The notes under the pieces were generated by a model. It did no database searches. It worked only from the letters and a program-made list of their open reading frames with translations, and was not told where the DNA came from. This document shows, in pieces, positions 16,514-24,591 of a stretch of DNA of 25,625 nt. Location: contig CBFHSD010000031.1 of the NCBI GenBank assembly GCA_965658375.1, positions 1 through 25,625 on the forward strand. Direction: 5' to 3'. The DNA comes from CBFHSD01 sp965658375 (GTDB lineage: Bacteria; Bacteroidota; Bacteroidia; Flavobacteriales_G; Salibacteraceae). Position numbers and translations under genes: made by a program. The number at the start of each line of letters is the position of its first letter. Position 1 is the first letter of the stretch.

Positions 16514-18046
16514 ATGAAGCGTTTAATCATTTTCCCCATTCTTGTTTTTTGTGCCTCAACACTCCTTGCACAAAATGTCAATTTAAAAAAGTTAGACAAC
16601 TACTATTCAGAACTTGTGGAAGAATGGGATGTACCTAGCATGAGCGTAGCTATAGTAAAAGATGGGAAGATCCTTTTTCAGAGAGGCTATGGTGTGACAA
16701 AAGTGGGGAGTGAAGTAAGCGTGGATGAACATACTAATTATGCCATTGCTTCAAATTCTAAAGCTATGACCACATTTGTTATGGCTCAATTGGTGGAAGA
16801 AGGTATAGTTTCATGGGATGATCCTGTTCAAAAGCACTTACCCTACTTTAAATTGTACGATGAGTATACAAGTGCCCATACAACAGTGCGTGATTTGCTC
16901 TGTCACAGAGTAGGATTGGGAACTTTTAGTGGAGATTTTATTTGGTACAAATCAGATTTCACAGCAGAAGAAATTATACGAAGAATTCAGTTTGTACCTC
17001 AAACTTCAGAGTTTAGAACAGCTTTTGGTTATTCTAATTTGATGTACATCACTGCGGGTGAGTTGATTAAAACCGTAACGGGAAAGTCTTGGAATGAGAA
17101 CATTCAAGAACGTGTTTTTAATGCAGTAGAAATGGAGCGCTCGCTTACCCACATCAATAAGCTTGAATCACAAGGGAATTATGCAACGCCACACGCCCGA
17201 AGCAATGGTAAAAACCTCCCAATACAATGGGAGAATTGGGGAGATGCGGTAGGTGCAACCGGAGGGGTTATATCAAACGTAAATGATATGGCCAATTGGA
17301 TGATAATGAATTTAGACAACGGTGTTTGGAAAGATAAAAAACTCATTAGCTCAGCTTCTCGAAACCAGTTGTGGAAGACACATGTGAGCCATGGAGTGAA
17401 CCGTATGAACGACAACACTTTTGAGCGCCATTTCAATGGATATGGACTAGGTTGGGGATTGAGTGATTTTTATGGGAATCTTATGGTAAGCCATACCGGT
17501 GGATATGATGGAATGCTATCTGCTGTTAGTCTCATGCCTGATGAAAACCTTGGGATTGTTGTTTTAACCAACGGAATGCAAAGTCCGATGATGGCTGCTA
17601 CATATTACACCTTAGAGCTTTTTACTGAAGGAGAAGCTTCTAGAGAATGGTCTGAGAGCATGCTTGCCCGCACTGTTCAAAATGCTAATGAAGATGAGCG
17701 AATAGAGGCCATTCAAGCTTCAAAAGTTGAGGGCACTAAAACTTCCATTCCTTTCAAAAGATTTACAGGAACTTACGTTGCAGACATGTATGGCGAAATT
17801 CAAGTCACAGAGGTGAGTGGAGGATTAAGACTTGAGTTTAGTCGCAGTAAAGACCTAGGTGCTACCTTGAAGCATTGGCATTACAACACCTTTGAATTGG
17901 TTTGGGATCAACCACATGCTTGGTTCACCTTTGGAACCATACAGTTTGAATTAGACAATAAACTGAATATTACAGGAGCCCAATTTGATGTGCCTAACAA
18001 TGATATCTTTTTTGATGAATTGGAAGTAAAAAGGGTAGAGAAATAG
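16514..18046 (+). CDS. Secreted beta-lactamase-family (class C-like) serine hydrolase
   Basis: This 510-residue protein has a Sec signal peptide (MKRLIIFPILVFCASTLLAQ) and a penicillin-binding/class C beta-lactamase fold. The motifs are SxxK in IASNSKAM (Ser80, Lys83), YxN in GYSNLMYI (Tyr173, Asn175) and HTGG in place of KTG (His327 to Gly330). The HxG form is common in esterase- or peptidase-like members and does not point to antibiotic resistance. The last 110 residues form a DUF3471-like lipocalin-type beta domain (RFTGTYVADMYGEIQV onward). It is a single gene, divergent from the M28 gene and separated by one base from the end of the convergent xerD-like gene. The substrate is unknown; D-amino-acid peptides or esters are plausible. 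Confidence 0.88.
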   Translation: MKRLIIFPILVFCASTLLAQNVNLKKLDNYYSELVEEWDVPSMSVAIVKDGKILFQRGYGVTKVGSEVSVDEHTNYAIASNSKAMTTFVMAQLVEEGIVSWDDPVQKHLPYFKLYDEYTSAHTTVRDLLCHRVGLGTFSGDFIWYKSDFTAEEIIRRIQFVPQTSEFRTAFGYSNLMYITAGELIKTVTGKSWNENIQERVFNAVEMERSLTHINKLESQGNYATPHARSNGKNLPIQWENWGDAVGATGGVISNVNDMANWMIMNLDNGVWKDKKLISSASRNQLWKTHVSHGVNRMNDNTFERHFNGYGLGWGLSDFYGNLMVSHTGGYDGMLSAVSLMPDENLGIVVLTNGMQSPMMAATYYTLELFTEGEASREWSESMLARTVQNANEDERIEAIQASKVEGTKTSIPFKRFTGTYVADMYGEIQVTEVSGGLRLEFSRSKDLGATLKHWHYNTFELVWDQPHAWFTFGTIQFELDNKLNITGAQFDVPNNDIFFDELEVKRVEK

Positions 18047-18047
18047 C

Positions 18048-18977
18048 TCAAGATCTTGGGTGAAACTGAATAATCGCGTCCAAGAGTGTTTGCTTATTCA
18101 TATGGGCATATATTTCTGTAGTGGTAATAGAAGAGTGGCCCAACATATCCTGAACAGCTCTAAGATCTGCACCACGCTGTACCAATTCTGTTGCAAATGA
18201 ATGTCGCAAGGTATGCGGACTAATGTTTTTCTTAATTCCTGCCAATTCAGTTTGCTTTTTGAGCATGGTGAAAATCATAACGCGGGTCAGCTGTTTACCT
18301 CTTCTATTTAAAAATACAATGTTTTCATGTCCGTAGTGAATTTCTTGATGAACGCGATGCTCATTGATATAGATTTTCAAATGTTTTATAGCTTGAGAAC
18401 CCAAAGGCACAAGTCTTTGCTTATTCCCTTTTCCAGCAACAATAATGAAGCCCTCTTCAAAATGGATATCGGTGATGTTCAGGTTCACCAATTCAGAAAC
18501 GCGTAAACCACAACCATAAAGTACTTCTATAATTGTTTTATTGCGTTGCCCTTGTGGGTGACTCAAATCTATGCTTGCTAGCAAATACTCAACCTCATCG
18601 TTGCTTAGAATATCGGGAAACTTTCTCTGTGTTTTGGCAGATTCTAAGAGCTCAGTTGGGTTTTCTTCTATTTCTTTTTCCAACAGTAAAAAACTATAGA
18701 ATTGTTTAATACCACTCAAGATCCTGTTTTGAGAAGTGGAAGAGAGTCCCAAGTCATTTAAGAAGGCTAGAAAGTGTTGAAAGTCATCATAGCTCAGCTT
18801 TTTTGGGCCTTTTTTAAGTTGTTCTAGATCAAACCAAGAAAGCTTTTCAACATCTCTCAAGTAATTCTCAATCGTATTAGATGAGAGCTGCCTTTCCAGT
18901 TTGAGATAGTTTACAAAGCCTTTAATAAATGGTGTCCAACTGTTCAATGATGAAAGATTTTTTGCCGAATTTAGCAC
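18048..18977 (-). CDS. xerD: XerD-like tyrosine recombinase
   Basis: This site-specific recombinase most likely resolves chromosome dimers at dif. It is 309 residues long (XerC/D usually about 300). The N-terminal SAM-like domain (NYLKLERQLSSNTIENYLRD) is followed by the catalytic domain. All catalytic positions are present: Arg159 (GCGLRVSEL), Lys183 (AGKGNKQR), His255 and Arg258 (HTLRHSFA), His281 (LGHSS) and nucleophile Tyr290 (TTEIYAHM). No phage or integron genes surround it, which favours the housekeeping XerD role over a mobile integrase. XerC versus XerD is uncertain. The start is GTG 18975-18977; TTG at 18945-18947 would give a 299-residue product fitting the family length better. 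The GTG lies only two bases from the divergent aroQ start. Confidence 0.88.
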   Translation of the reverse strand: MLNSAKNLSSLNSWTPFIKGFVNYLKLERQLSSNTIENYLRDVEKLSWFDLEQLKKGPKKLSYDDFQHFLAFLNDLGLSSTSQNRILSGIKQFYSFLLLEKEIEENPTELLESAKTQRKFPDILSNDEVEYLLASIDLSHPQGQRNKTIIEVLYGCGLRVSELVNLNITDIHFEEGFIIVAGKGNKQRLVPLGSQAIKHLKIYINEHRVHQEIHYGHENIVFLNRRGKQLTRVMIFTMLKKQTELAGIKKNISPHTLRHSFATELVQRGADLRAVQDMLGHSSITTTEIYAHMNKQTLLDAIIQFHPRS

Positions 18978-18979
18978 AT

Positions 18980-19399
18980 ATGAAATTGCTTATCCTCAAC
19001 GGTCCAAATCTAAACTTATTGGGAACACGAGAACCCGAGATTTACGGAGATACAAGCCTTAGAGACCTAGAAACGGTTTTAAAGAGCAAGTACCATGAGC
19101 ATCAATTGGTTTGGAAGCAGTCTAACCATGAAGGTGAACTCATAGATATTTTACAAAACGCCAAAGAAGAGTTTGATGGAGTTGTGATGAATCCGGCAGC
19201 TTATGGTCATACATCTATTGCTTTGGCAGATTGCCTTGCTGCTATAGATATACGTGTGGTAGAAGTGCATATTTCGCAGGTGTTTAGCAGAGAAGAAATG
19301 CGAAGGAACCTCCTATGTGCACCTTTCGTTGAGGCTTTTATTAGTGGTTTTGGGGTGAATGGATATGATATAGCTATTAAACATTTTTTAGATGAATAA
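18980..19399 (+). CDS. aroQ: Type II 3-dehydroquinate dehydratase AroQ
   Basis: AroQ converts 3-dehydroquinate to 3-dehydroshikimate in the shikimate pathway, in the cytoplasm as a dodecamer. The 139-residue length is normal. Motifs are LNGPNLNLLGTREPEIYG with active-site Arg17 and Tyr22, QSNHEGELID (47-56), NPAAYGHTSIALADCL with Asn71 and His77, and EVHIS with His97. The usual NPGAYTHTS reads NPAAYGHTS, a mild variation. The ATG at 18980 gives the classical N-terminus; the longer frame upstream runs back into the divergent recombinase gene. The end overlaps the outer-membrane protein gene by eight bases, suggesting coupled translation. The promoter must lie inside the 5' part of the xerD-like gene. 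Confidence 0.94.
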   Translation: MKLLILNGPNLNLLGTREPEIYGDTSLRDLETVLKSKYHEHQLVWKQSNHEGELIDILQNAKEEFDGVVMNPAAYGHTSIALADCLAAIDIRVVEVHISQVFSREEMRRNLLCAPFVEAFISGFGVNGYDIAIKHFLDE

Positions 19400-20891
19400 T
19401 TACTGCAAAATCACTTTCTCTCTTTGCTTACTTTTTAGTTCTATTTCTTGGGCACAACAAAATAATTATTGGGCCATACAGTACGGTGGTAGGTCGGCAC
19501 TTCTAGGCGGGGCGGCAATTGGAGGATTTGAAGATAATGCATCGTTTTATTACAATCCCGGAGCTGTGGGATTTTTAAATTCTGCTTCTTTTTCTATCAA
19601 TACATCAAGTGTAGGGTGGTATGGCTATTCATTTACCGATGCTTTTGGTCCAGGAACAGAAGTTTCTGATTTAAAGTCTTTCACGGTTCCCTATATGATA
19701 TCCGGTATCATACCTATTAAAATTGCGCAAACACCCAAGTTGAAATTAGGGTTCACACTTTTTCATAAAGCAACAAGTGAAACTGAATTTGATTTCCGAC
19801 AAGAAATGGACTTTGACTTGGTTGAGCTTTACCCAGGAACTGAGGACTATTCGGCATCATTAAATAGTCATGATGTATTCAATGATCAATGGTTTGGAGT
19901 AACAACAGCGTACTCAATAAACGATCAATTTTCTGTAGGACTAACCACATTTTTAACCATTTCAGATAGGCTCTCAAACTACAATCAAAATACCATTGTT
20001 TACCCCGATGATGGAAACATCAATGACTTGTATTCAACGGCATTAAGAAGTACAGTCACGAATAGAATGAGGGTGTATAAAAACAATATTGTTTTCAAAT
20101 TAGGAGCTTCTTATAAACTGAAAGCGAGCAACTTGGGTGTAACCATAACGGCACCATCAGTAGGTTTAAATATCTTCAATTATTCACGCATTGAACAAAT
20201 GCATGATATGGACAATATTTGGGTACAAAATGAAGATCAAACGACATATATCAACTCTCTAACTTTAAATGGGGTGGGAGCAGACTTAAGGTCCAATTAC
20301 AAAACTCCGCTTTCTATTGGTGTGGGTTATCATGTAGAAACGGGAGACAAAGGGCATATTTCTTTTTCAACGGAATACTTCAACAAAATTGACTCTTATA
20401 CTGCTCTGGAATTTGAACATCCAAGCTTTACTTTCCCACAAGAAGAGGTATTGTTAGGACAAGGAACTTATGCAGTGGTTTACAGGCGAGCTAGCAAAGC
20501 AATAATGAATGTAGCAATTGGAGCTGAAAGGCGTCTGTCTCCTAGGTTGAGCGTTTTAGGGAGTTTTAGAACCGATTTCTCTCATTACGAAGCTCCTGAT
20601 TATTCAGATTTAAAGCCTTACGAAATCTTGCAGACCATAGAAATAGATCAAGATTTATACCACATTACTCTAGGGGTAATGGGATTTGTTCAAAAAGTGA
20701 ATCTTGATTTAACTTTTGGTATTGACTATGCTTACGGTTCCAACAATAATGAAGAACCTATCGCTAATTTTGTAGAACCTATCGAATCAGATTTAGAGCA
20801 GGGATTATTTCTTTCTGGATATACAGATTTTGATGCCCAATTCAATTCCCAACAACTCACAGTGATGTTCGGTTTTCAATTGGGCTTTTAG
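19392..20891 (+). CDS. OMPP1/FadL-type outer-membrane beta-barrel protein
   Basis: This 499-residue exported protein has a signal peptide ending in SISWAQQ. The N-terminal signature is YGGRSALLGGAAIGGFEDNASFYYNPGAVGFL, in which GGRSALLGGA and YYNPGAVG match the GARSxGMGGA...YYNPAG pattern of OMPP1/FadL/TodX and related barrels. The rest is alternating beta-strand sequence with many aromatic ends, and the protein ends in MFGFQLGF with a terminal Phe, as is common for barrels. FadL members carry hydrophobic molecules, but no ligand can be assigned. It overlaps the end of aroQ by eight bases and ends two bases before the convergent rfbH-like gene. Nothing links its function to the shikimate pathway beyond position. 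Confidence 0.82.
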   Translation: MNNYCKITFSLCLLFSSISWAQQNNYWAIQYGGRSALLGGAAIGGFEDNASFYYNPGAVGFLNSASFSINTSSVGWYGYSFTDAFGPGTEVSDLKSFTVPYMISGIIPIKIAQTPKLKLGFTLFHKATSETEFDFRQEMDFDLVELYPGTEDYSASLNSHDVFNDQWFGVTTAYSINDQFSVGLTTFLTISDRLSNYNQNTIVYPDDGNINDLYSTALRSTVTNRMRVYKNNIVFKLGASYKLKASNLGVTITAPSVGLNIFNYSRIEQMHDMDNIWVQNEDQTTYINSLTLNGVGADLRSNYKTPLSIGVGYHVETGDKGHISFSTEYFNKIDSYTALEFEHPSFTFPQEEVLLGQGTYAVVYRRASKAIMNVAIGAERRLSPRLSVLGSFRTDFSHYEAPDYSDLKPYEILQTIEIDQDLYHITLGVMGFVQKVNLDLTFGIDYAYGSNNNEEPIANFVEPIESDLEQGLFLSGYTDFDAQFNSQQLTVMFGFQLGF

Positions 20892-20893
20892 AA

Positions 20894-22195
20894 TTAAGCC
20901 TTCTTAAAATTTCTAAATATTTCTGAGATATAGTCGTAATGTTCAGCATCTAATCCGGGCCAAACACCTAACCAGAAACTGTTTTTCATAATGGTATCTG
21001 TATTTTTCAAGTCTCCAATAACACGGTGTTCTAAGCCAGAGTAAGCCGGTTGTCTTAGTAAGTTACCAGCAAAAAGCAAACGTGTACCAATTTTATTTTT
21101 TTCTAAATACTGTACCAATTCTTCTCTATTTATACCGCTTTCTTCTCTGATTGTCAGCAAGTAACCAAACCAAGAAGGCTTGGCATTTGGAGTAGCTTCT
21201 GGAAGAATAAAGATATCTTCAAACTCTTTCATTCTTTCAGTGAGTAGGGAAAAATTTTCTCTTCTTTTCTCTACAAATTGGTCGGCCTTTTTCAACTGGC
21301 TCACACCTATTGCAGCCTGCATATCAGTAACTTTAAGGTTAAACCCAATATGTGAATACGTGTATTTGTGATCGTAGCCTTTTGGTAAATCTCCTAATTG
21401 CCACTTGTATCGTCTCAGGCAGGTATTGTCTTTCCCTGGTTCGCAATAACAATCGCGACCCCAGTCTCTGAAAGATTCTGCAAGTTTCTTGAGAAAAGGA
21501 TTGTTGATTAATACAGCTCCACCTTCTCCAGTAGTAATGTGGTGTGCAGGGTAAAAACTCAGTGTAGCAGCATCACCAAAAGTTCCAGTTTTCTGGTTGT
21601 TATAAGTAGCGCCAAGTGAATCGCAGTCATCTTCAATAACCCATAAATCATGCTTCTTGGCTACTTCCATAACCACACTAAGATTAAAAGGGTTTCCTAA
21701 AGTGTGAGCCAGCATAATGGCTTTGGTTTTTGGCGTTATGGCTTCTTCTAAACGCTTAACATCTATGTTGTAAGTGGGTATGTCTACATCTAGAAAAACC
21801 GGTACAGCCCCGTATTGAATCATCGGGTTCACCGTTGTAGGAAAACCAGCAGCTACAGTAATCACTTCATCTCCGGGTTTTACTTGTCTTTTGCCTAAAC
21901 GCGGAGAGGTCAGTGCATAAAATGCTACCAAATTGGCACTAGATCCAGAGTTAACCATGAGTGAATAAGGTGACCCAAAATAGTCTGCTAAATCTTTCTC
22001 GAATTTTGGTCCAAAACGACCGGTGGTCAACCAACCGTCCATCACGGCATCAATACCAAAGAGCAAATCGGTTTCGTCAATTACTTTTCCTGTAACCGGA
22101 ATGTAATCTTGTCCAGGAATGGCTCTTTTGAATGTTTTATCCTTTAATTTATCTGTGAGCGCTGAGCGCAATGTGTCGTCAATATTTTGAAGCAT
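20894..22195 (-). CDS. rfbH: RfbH-type CDP-4-keto-6-deoxyglucose 3-dehydrase (E1), PLP and [2Fe-2S] enzyme
   Basis: RfbH (E1, DdhC) removes the C3 hydroxyl of CDP-4-keto-6-deoxyglucose on the way to 3,6-dideoxyhexoses of O-antigens, using PMP and a [2Fe-2S] cluster. The 433-residue product has the DegT/DnrJ aminotransferase fold. The usual PLP-binding Lys is replaced by His in SFYPAHHITTGEGG (His218), the hallmark of E1. The cluster cysteines Cys191 (DDCDSLG), Cys249 and Cys251 (RDCYCEPG) and Cys259 (DNTCLRR) reproduce the spacing C-X57-C-X-C-X7-C of characterised E1. It lies 41 bases after the RmlD-like reductase on the same strand. The E3 reductase and CDP-glucose genes are not in the window. 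Confidence 0.92.
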   Translation of the reverse strand: MLQNIDDTLRSALTDKLKDKTFKRAIPGQDYIPVTGKVIDETDLLFGIDAVMDGWLTTGRFGPKFEKDLADYFGSPYSLMVNSGSSANLVAFYALTSPRLGKRQVKPGDEVITVAAGFPTTVNPMIQYGAVPVFLDVDIPTYNIDVKRLEEAITPKTKAIMLAHTLGNPFNLSVVMEVAKKHDLWVIEDDCDSLGATYNNQKTGTFGDAATLSFYPAHHITTGEGGAVLINNPFLKKLAESFRDWGRDCYCEPGKDNTCLRRYKWQLGDLPKGYDHKYTYSHIGFNLKVTDMQAAIGVSQLKKADQFVEKRRENFSLLTERMKEFEDIFILPEATPNAKPSWFGYLLTIREESGINREELVQYLEKNKIGTRLLFAGNLLRQPAYSGLEHRVIGDLKNTDTIMKNSFWLGVWPGLDAEHYDYISEIFRNFKKA

Positions 22196-22236
22196 GTCGC
22201 GAATATAATTGGAGTGATTAAACTATGGTTAGCCGT

Positions 22237-23130
22237 TTATTGTTCTACAAGTTTTTTTAATAGATAATCGTCTACATTGCTAAATTCGAAATCTGGATAC
22301 TCTGAAAGGAATTTTTGAGCAATTAACCCACCAATCAAAGGCCTTTTTGCGGGAGGGTTGAGCGTCTCTGTATTAATAGGAATGAGTTTCACCTTGTGTT
22401 TAGAAAAGTGCTTAAGCACTGTTTGGGCAAGTTGCATTCGATTAACAAAGTCTGTCGAGGCGATGTGGTAAATGCCATTTTTATTCTCGCTAAGTAGCAA
22501 GTACATAGCCCTGGCTATATCGGCCGCATTTACTGGAGTGGCATATTGATCAAAAGGGAGTTTTATTTCCAAGGGTTCATCGCCTACAGCATTTTGCAGC
22601 ATCCGAGCAATGAAGTTTTTATTGCGTTCTTCATCTCCGTATACGTTAGTAATCCTCAATATAAGGAACTCTTTTAATTCCTGCTGAACGTAATTTTCAG
22701 CTTCAAGCTTGTGCTTTCCGTAGATGCTTATCGGGTTTAATGTGGCAGACTCTAGGTAAGGACCATCTTTGCCATCAAAGACATAATCTGTGCTGATGTA
22801 TATAAGTTTCGCGCTAAACTTTTTACTCAGATTTACCGCTTCGTGGGTTGATTTTACTGTTTTGTCCCAACTCTCTTCAGGATTTTCTTCGCAGTAATCT
22901 ACCCAAGTGAGTGCACCACAATGAAGAATGATATCAGGGTTAAAAGATTCTATATCAGCATTTTCAGGGTCATTTGGGTTCAGTGTATTGTATTTCACTG
23001 TCTCTTCAGTAGGGTAAGAGAAATAAGTGCCAAGTACTTTGTATTCTTTTTTGGTTTTGAAATAACGAAGGCAATTGCCACCAACCAAACCGCTCGCCCC
23101 TAAGATGAGTATGTTTTTTCCATTGTCCAT
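22237..23130 (-). CDS. RmlD-like NAD(P)-dependent sugar-nucleotide reductase (SDR)
   Basis: This 297-residue extended short-chain dehydrogenase resembles dTDP-4-dehydrorhamnose reductase (RmlD/RfbD). The nucleotide-binding loop is GASGLVGG (Gly11, Gly14, Gly17). The catalytic Thr lies in YISTDYVFDG, and the pair Tyr137 and Lys141 in YGKHKLE. Typical RmlD segments ALTWVDYCEENPE and ILRITNVYG are present. It is the first gene of the pair, with rfbH 41 bases downstream. In that context it could reduce the C4 ketone of a dideoxy-hexose, as abequose or paratose synthases do, but an ordinary RmlD-like role is equally allowed. The substrate and even the nucleotide (CDP or dTDP) cannot be read from the sequence. 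Confidence 0.85.
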   Translation of the reverse strand: MDNGKNILILGASGLVGGNCLRYFKTKKEYKVLGTYFSYPTEETVKYNTLNPNDPENADIESFNPDIILHCGALTWVDYCEENPEESWDKTVKSTHEAVNLSKKFSAKLIYISTDYVFDGKDGPYLESATLNPISIYGKHKLEAENYVQQELKEFLILRITNVYGDEERNKNFIARMLQNAVGDEPLEIKLPFDQYATPVNAADIARAMYLLLSENKNGIYHIASTDFVNRMQLAQTVLKHFSKHKVKLIPINTETLNPPAKRPLIGGLIAQKFLSEYPDFEFSNVDDYLLKKLVEQ

Positions 23131-23404
23131 GTACGCGAATTTACTTTTCTAAGGTAGATTAAAGGCAGCGCGATTAGAATTGTTTAGGAACTTCTAACAT
23201 GAGATCAAAAAACAAGCCTTAAATATTTCACATATCGTTAGAATTCAAACGCTTAAATAAAAAGATGTTGAAAGCCAAGAAACTAAAGAGCGCTTCAAGC
23301 AGATAATCGTACTTTAGAGGAATTTATTTGGTCAGGAGTCTTGAAATGTGGTTCCCTCCATTCTCCTGATTTTATATCATCTCTTTGGAACCCAATACGT
23401 ATTT
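23131..23404. other. Divergent intergenic region without a recognised element
   Basis: These 274 bases separate the divergent sugar reductase and ketoacyl synthase genes and should hold both promoters. I find no exact TAnnTTTG on either strand; the nearest is TACTTTAG at 23310-23317 on the plus strand. Short ATG frames here encode at most about 13 residues and resemble nothing known. No hairpin or repeat stands out. Confidence 0.4.
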
Positions 23405-24484
23405 ATGAGTCAACAATTTTACAGTAAAATTACTGGATCAGGTAGCTACATCCCTCCAAAAAAGGTTTGTAATGAACAGTTTTTAAAGAATGAGTTTTAT
23501 GCTTCAGATGGTTCACCCTTGCAGAAAGAAGGAGAAGAAATCATTGAGAAGTTCAAGGAGATAACAACTATTCATGAACGCAGGTATGTTGATGACGAAT
23601 TTGTAACTTCAGACATTGCGTTTTTTGCAGCTTTGGAAGCCATTAAATCTGCAGGTATAGATAAAGAAGAGCTTGACTATGTTATTGTTGCTCACAATTT
23701 TGGAGATGTAAGCGTTGATAACAAGCAGCTGAATATGGTGCCTAGTTTGGCTTCTAGGGTAAAGTATAAGTTGGAAATCAAGAACCCAGATACAGTTGCT
23801 TATGATGTGCCATTTGGTTGTCCAGGATGGTTGCAAGCAGTCATTCAAGCCGATTACTTTATCAAGGCTGGAGATGCGAAAAAAGTTTTGGTAATAGGGG
23901 CAGAGGTGCTTTCCCGTGTTTCTGATCCTCATGATAGAGACAGTATGCTTTATGCAGATGGTGCTGGTGCTGTTATTTTACAATCTGAGAAGAGTGATGA
24001 GCCAATTGGCATTTTAGCGCACAAAACAAGGTCTGATACCTATACCCATTCAAAAATGCTGTTCATGGGAGAATCGTACAATAAACAGCTGGGGGAAGAA
24101 AATCTTTTTTTGAAGATGAATGGAAGACGTCTTTACCAGTACGCATTAGAAACGGTGCCTCAAGCAATAAAATCTTGCTTAGAAAAAAGTGGGGTAGATA
24201 TTAATGAAGTCAGTAAAGTATTTATTCATCAAGCAAATGGCAAAATGGATGATGCTATTCTTAAGCGCTTACATACGCTTTATGGACTGAATCAATCACC
24301 GGAAAAAATAATGCCCATGACAGTCTCATGGCTCGGGAATTCATCTGTTGCTACAATTCCTACTCTTTTAGATTTGGTTTACAAGAATAAGTTTGAGGGA
24401 CATGCGTTAAAAGAAGGTGAGTATGCGGTTTTTGCCTCCGTAGGTGCAGGAATGAATATCAATGCGCTTGTGTATAAAGTGTAA
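23405..24484 (+). CDS. FabH-like 3-oxoacyl-ACP synthase III family protein
   Basis: This thiolase-fold condensing enzyme has the KAS III triad Cys139 (PFGCPGW), His275 (FIHQANGKM) and Asn312 (WLGNSSVAT). FabH joins acetyl-CoA and malonyl-ACP to start fatty-acid synthesis. This 359-residue version is some 30-40 residues longer than classical FabH, with an extended N-terminal part (about 20-65, FYASDGSPLQ to ITTIHERRY). It may be one of several Bacteroidota paralogues with another acyl substrate. The start is the ATG at 23405; a GTG frame extends to 23348 but adds nothing family-like. It is followed by a strong intrinsic terminator, so it is probably monocistronic. No acyl-carrier protein or other lipid gene is adjacent. 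Confidence 0.88.
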   Translation: MSQQFYSKITGSGSYIPPKKVCNEQFLKNEFYASDGSPLQKEGEEIIEKFKEITTIHERRYVDDEFVTSDIAFFAALEAIKSAGIDKEELDYVIVAHNFGDVSVDNKQLNMVPSLASRVKYKLEIKNPDTVAYDVPFGCPGWLQAVIQADYFIKAGDAKKVLVIGAEVLSRVSDPHDRDSMLYADGAGAVILQSEKSDEPIGILAHKTRSDTYTHSKMLFMGESYNKQLGEENLFLKMNGRRLYQYALETVPQAIKSCLEKSGVDINEVSKVFIHQANGKMDDAILKRLHTLYGLNQSPEKIMPMTVSWLGNSSVATIPTLLDLVYKNKFEGHALKEGEYAVFASVGAGMNINALVYKV

Positions 24485-24513
24485 ACGTTTCGTTCTGTTT
24501 ATGTAATTCTCAC

Positions 24514-24543
24514 GTTTGAGTGTTAATAGTCTCAAACTTTTTT
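24514..24543 (+). terminator. Intrinsic terminator after the FabH-like gene
   Basis: GTTTGAG (24514-24520) and CTCAAAC (24531-24537) form a perfect 7-base stem with a 10-base loop, followed directly by six T residues. It lies 30 bases after the ketoacyl synthase stop. The T-tract is shared with the -33 element of the next promoter. Confidence 0.85.
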
Positions 24544-24571
24544 GCTTCAGGAGTTTACTCCATTAAATTTG
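24541..24571 (+). promoter_or_regulatory. Strong Bacteroidota-type promoter of the FKBP lipoprotein gene
   Basis: TTTG at 24541-24544 and TAAATTTG at 24564-24571 fit the -33/-7 consensus exactly, with 19 bases between. Transcription should begin near 24578, leaving a leader of about 14 bases before the ATG at 24592. The 12-base palindrome GGAGTTTACTCC (24550-24561) occupies the spacer and could bind a regulator. Confidence 0.7.
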
Positions 24572-24591
24572 CACTAAGCTAAATGTAAATT

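Noticed and set aside
16514..18046. Beta-lactamase-fold protein as an antibiotic-resistance gene
   Set aside because: The third motif is HTGG, not KTG, and a C-terminal DUF3471-like domain is present, as in general serine hydrolases.
18049..18058. CAAGATCTTG palindrome at the junction of the serine hydrolase and xerD-like genes
   Set aside because: It is a ten-base palindrome with no room for a stable hairpin loop and no T-tract.
18048..18977. Tyrosine recombinase as a mark of a genomic island or integron
   Set aside because: It has XerD length and motifs, housekeeping neighbours (aroQ), and no attachment repeats, cargo genes or composition shift.
20883..20900. GGCTT...AAGCC hairpin at the junction of the barrel protein and rfbH genes
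   Set aside because: It has only five base pairs, an eight-base loop and no proper T-tract on either strand, too weak to call a terminator.
23609..23932. 107-codon open frame antisense to the FabH-like gene
   Set aside because: It overlaps the region encoding the conserved synthase core and shows no protein-like features.
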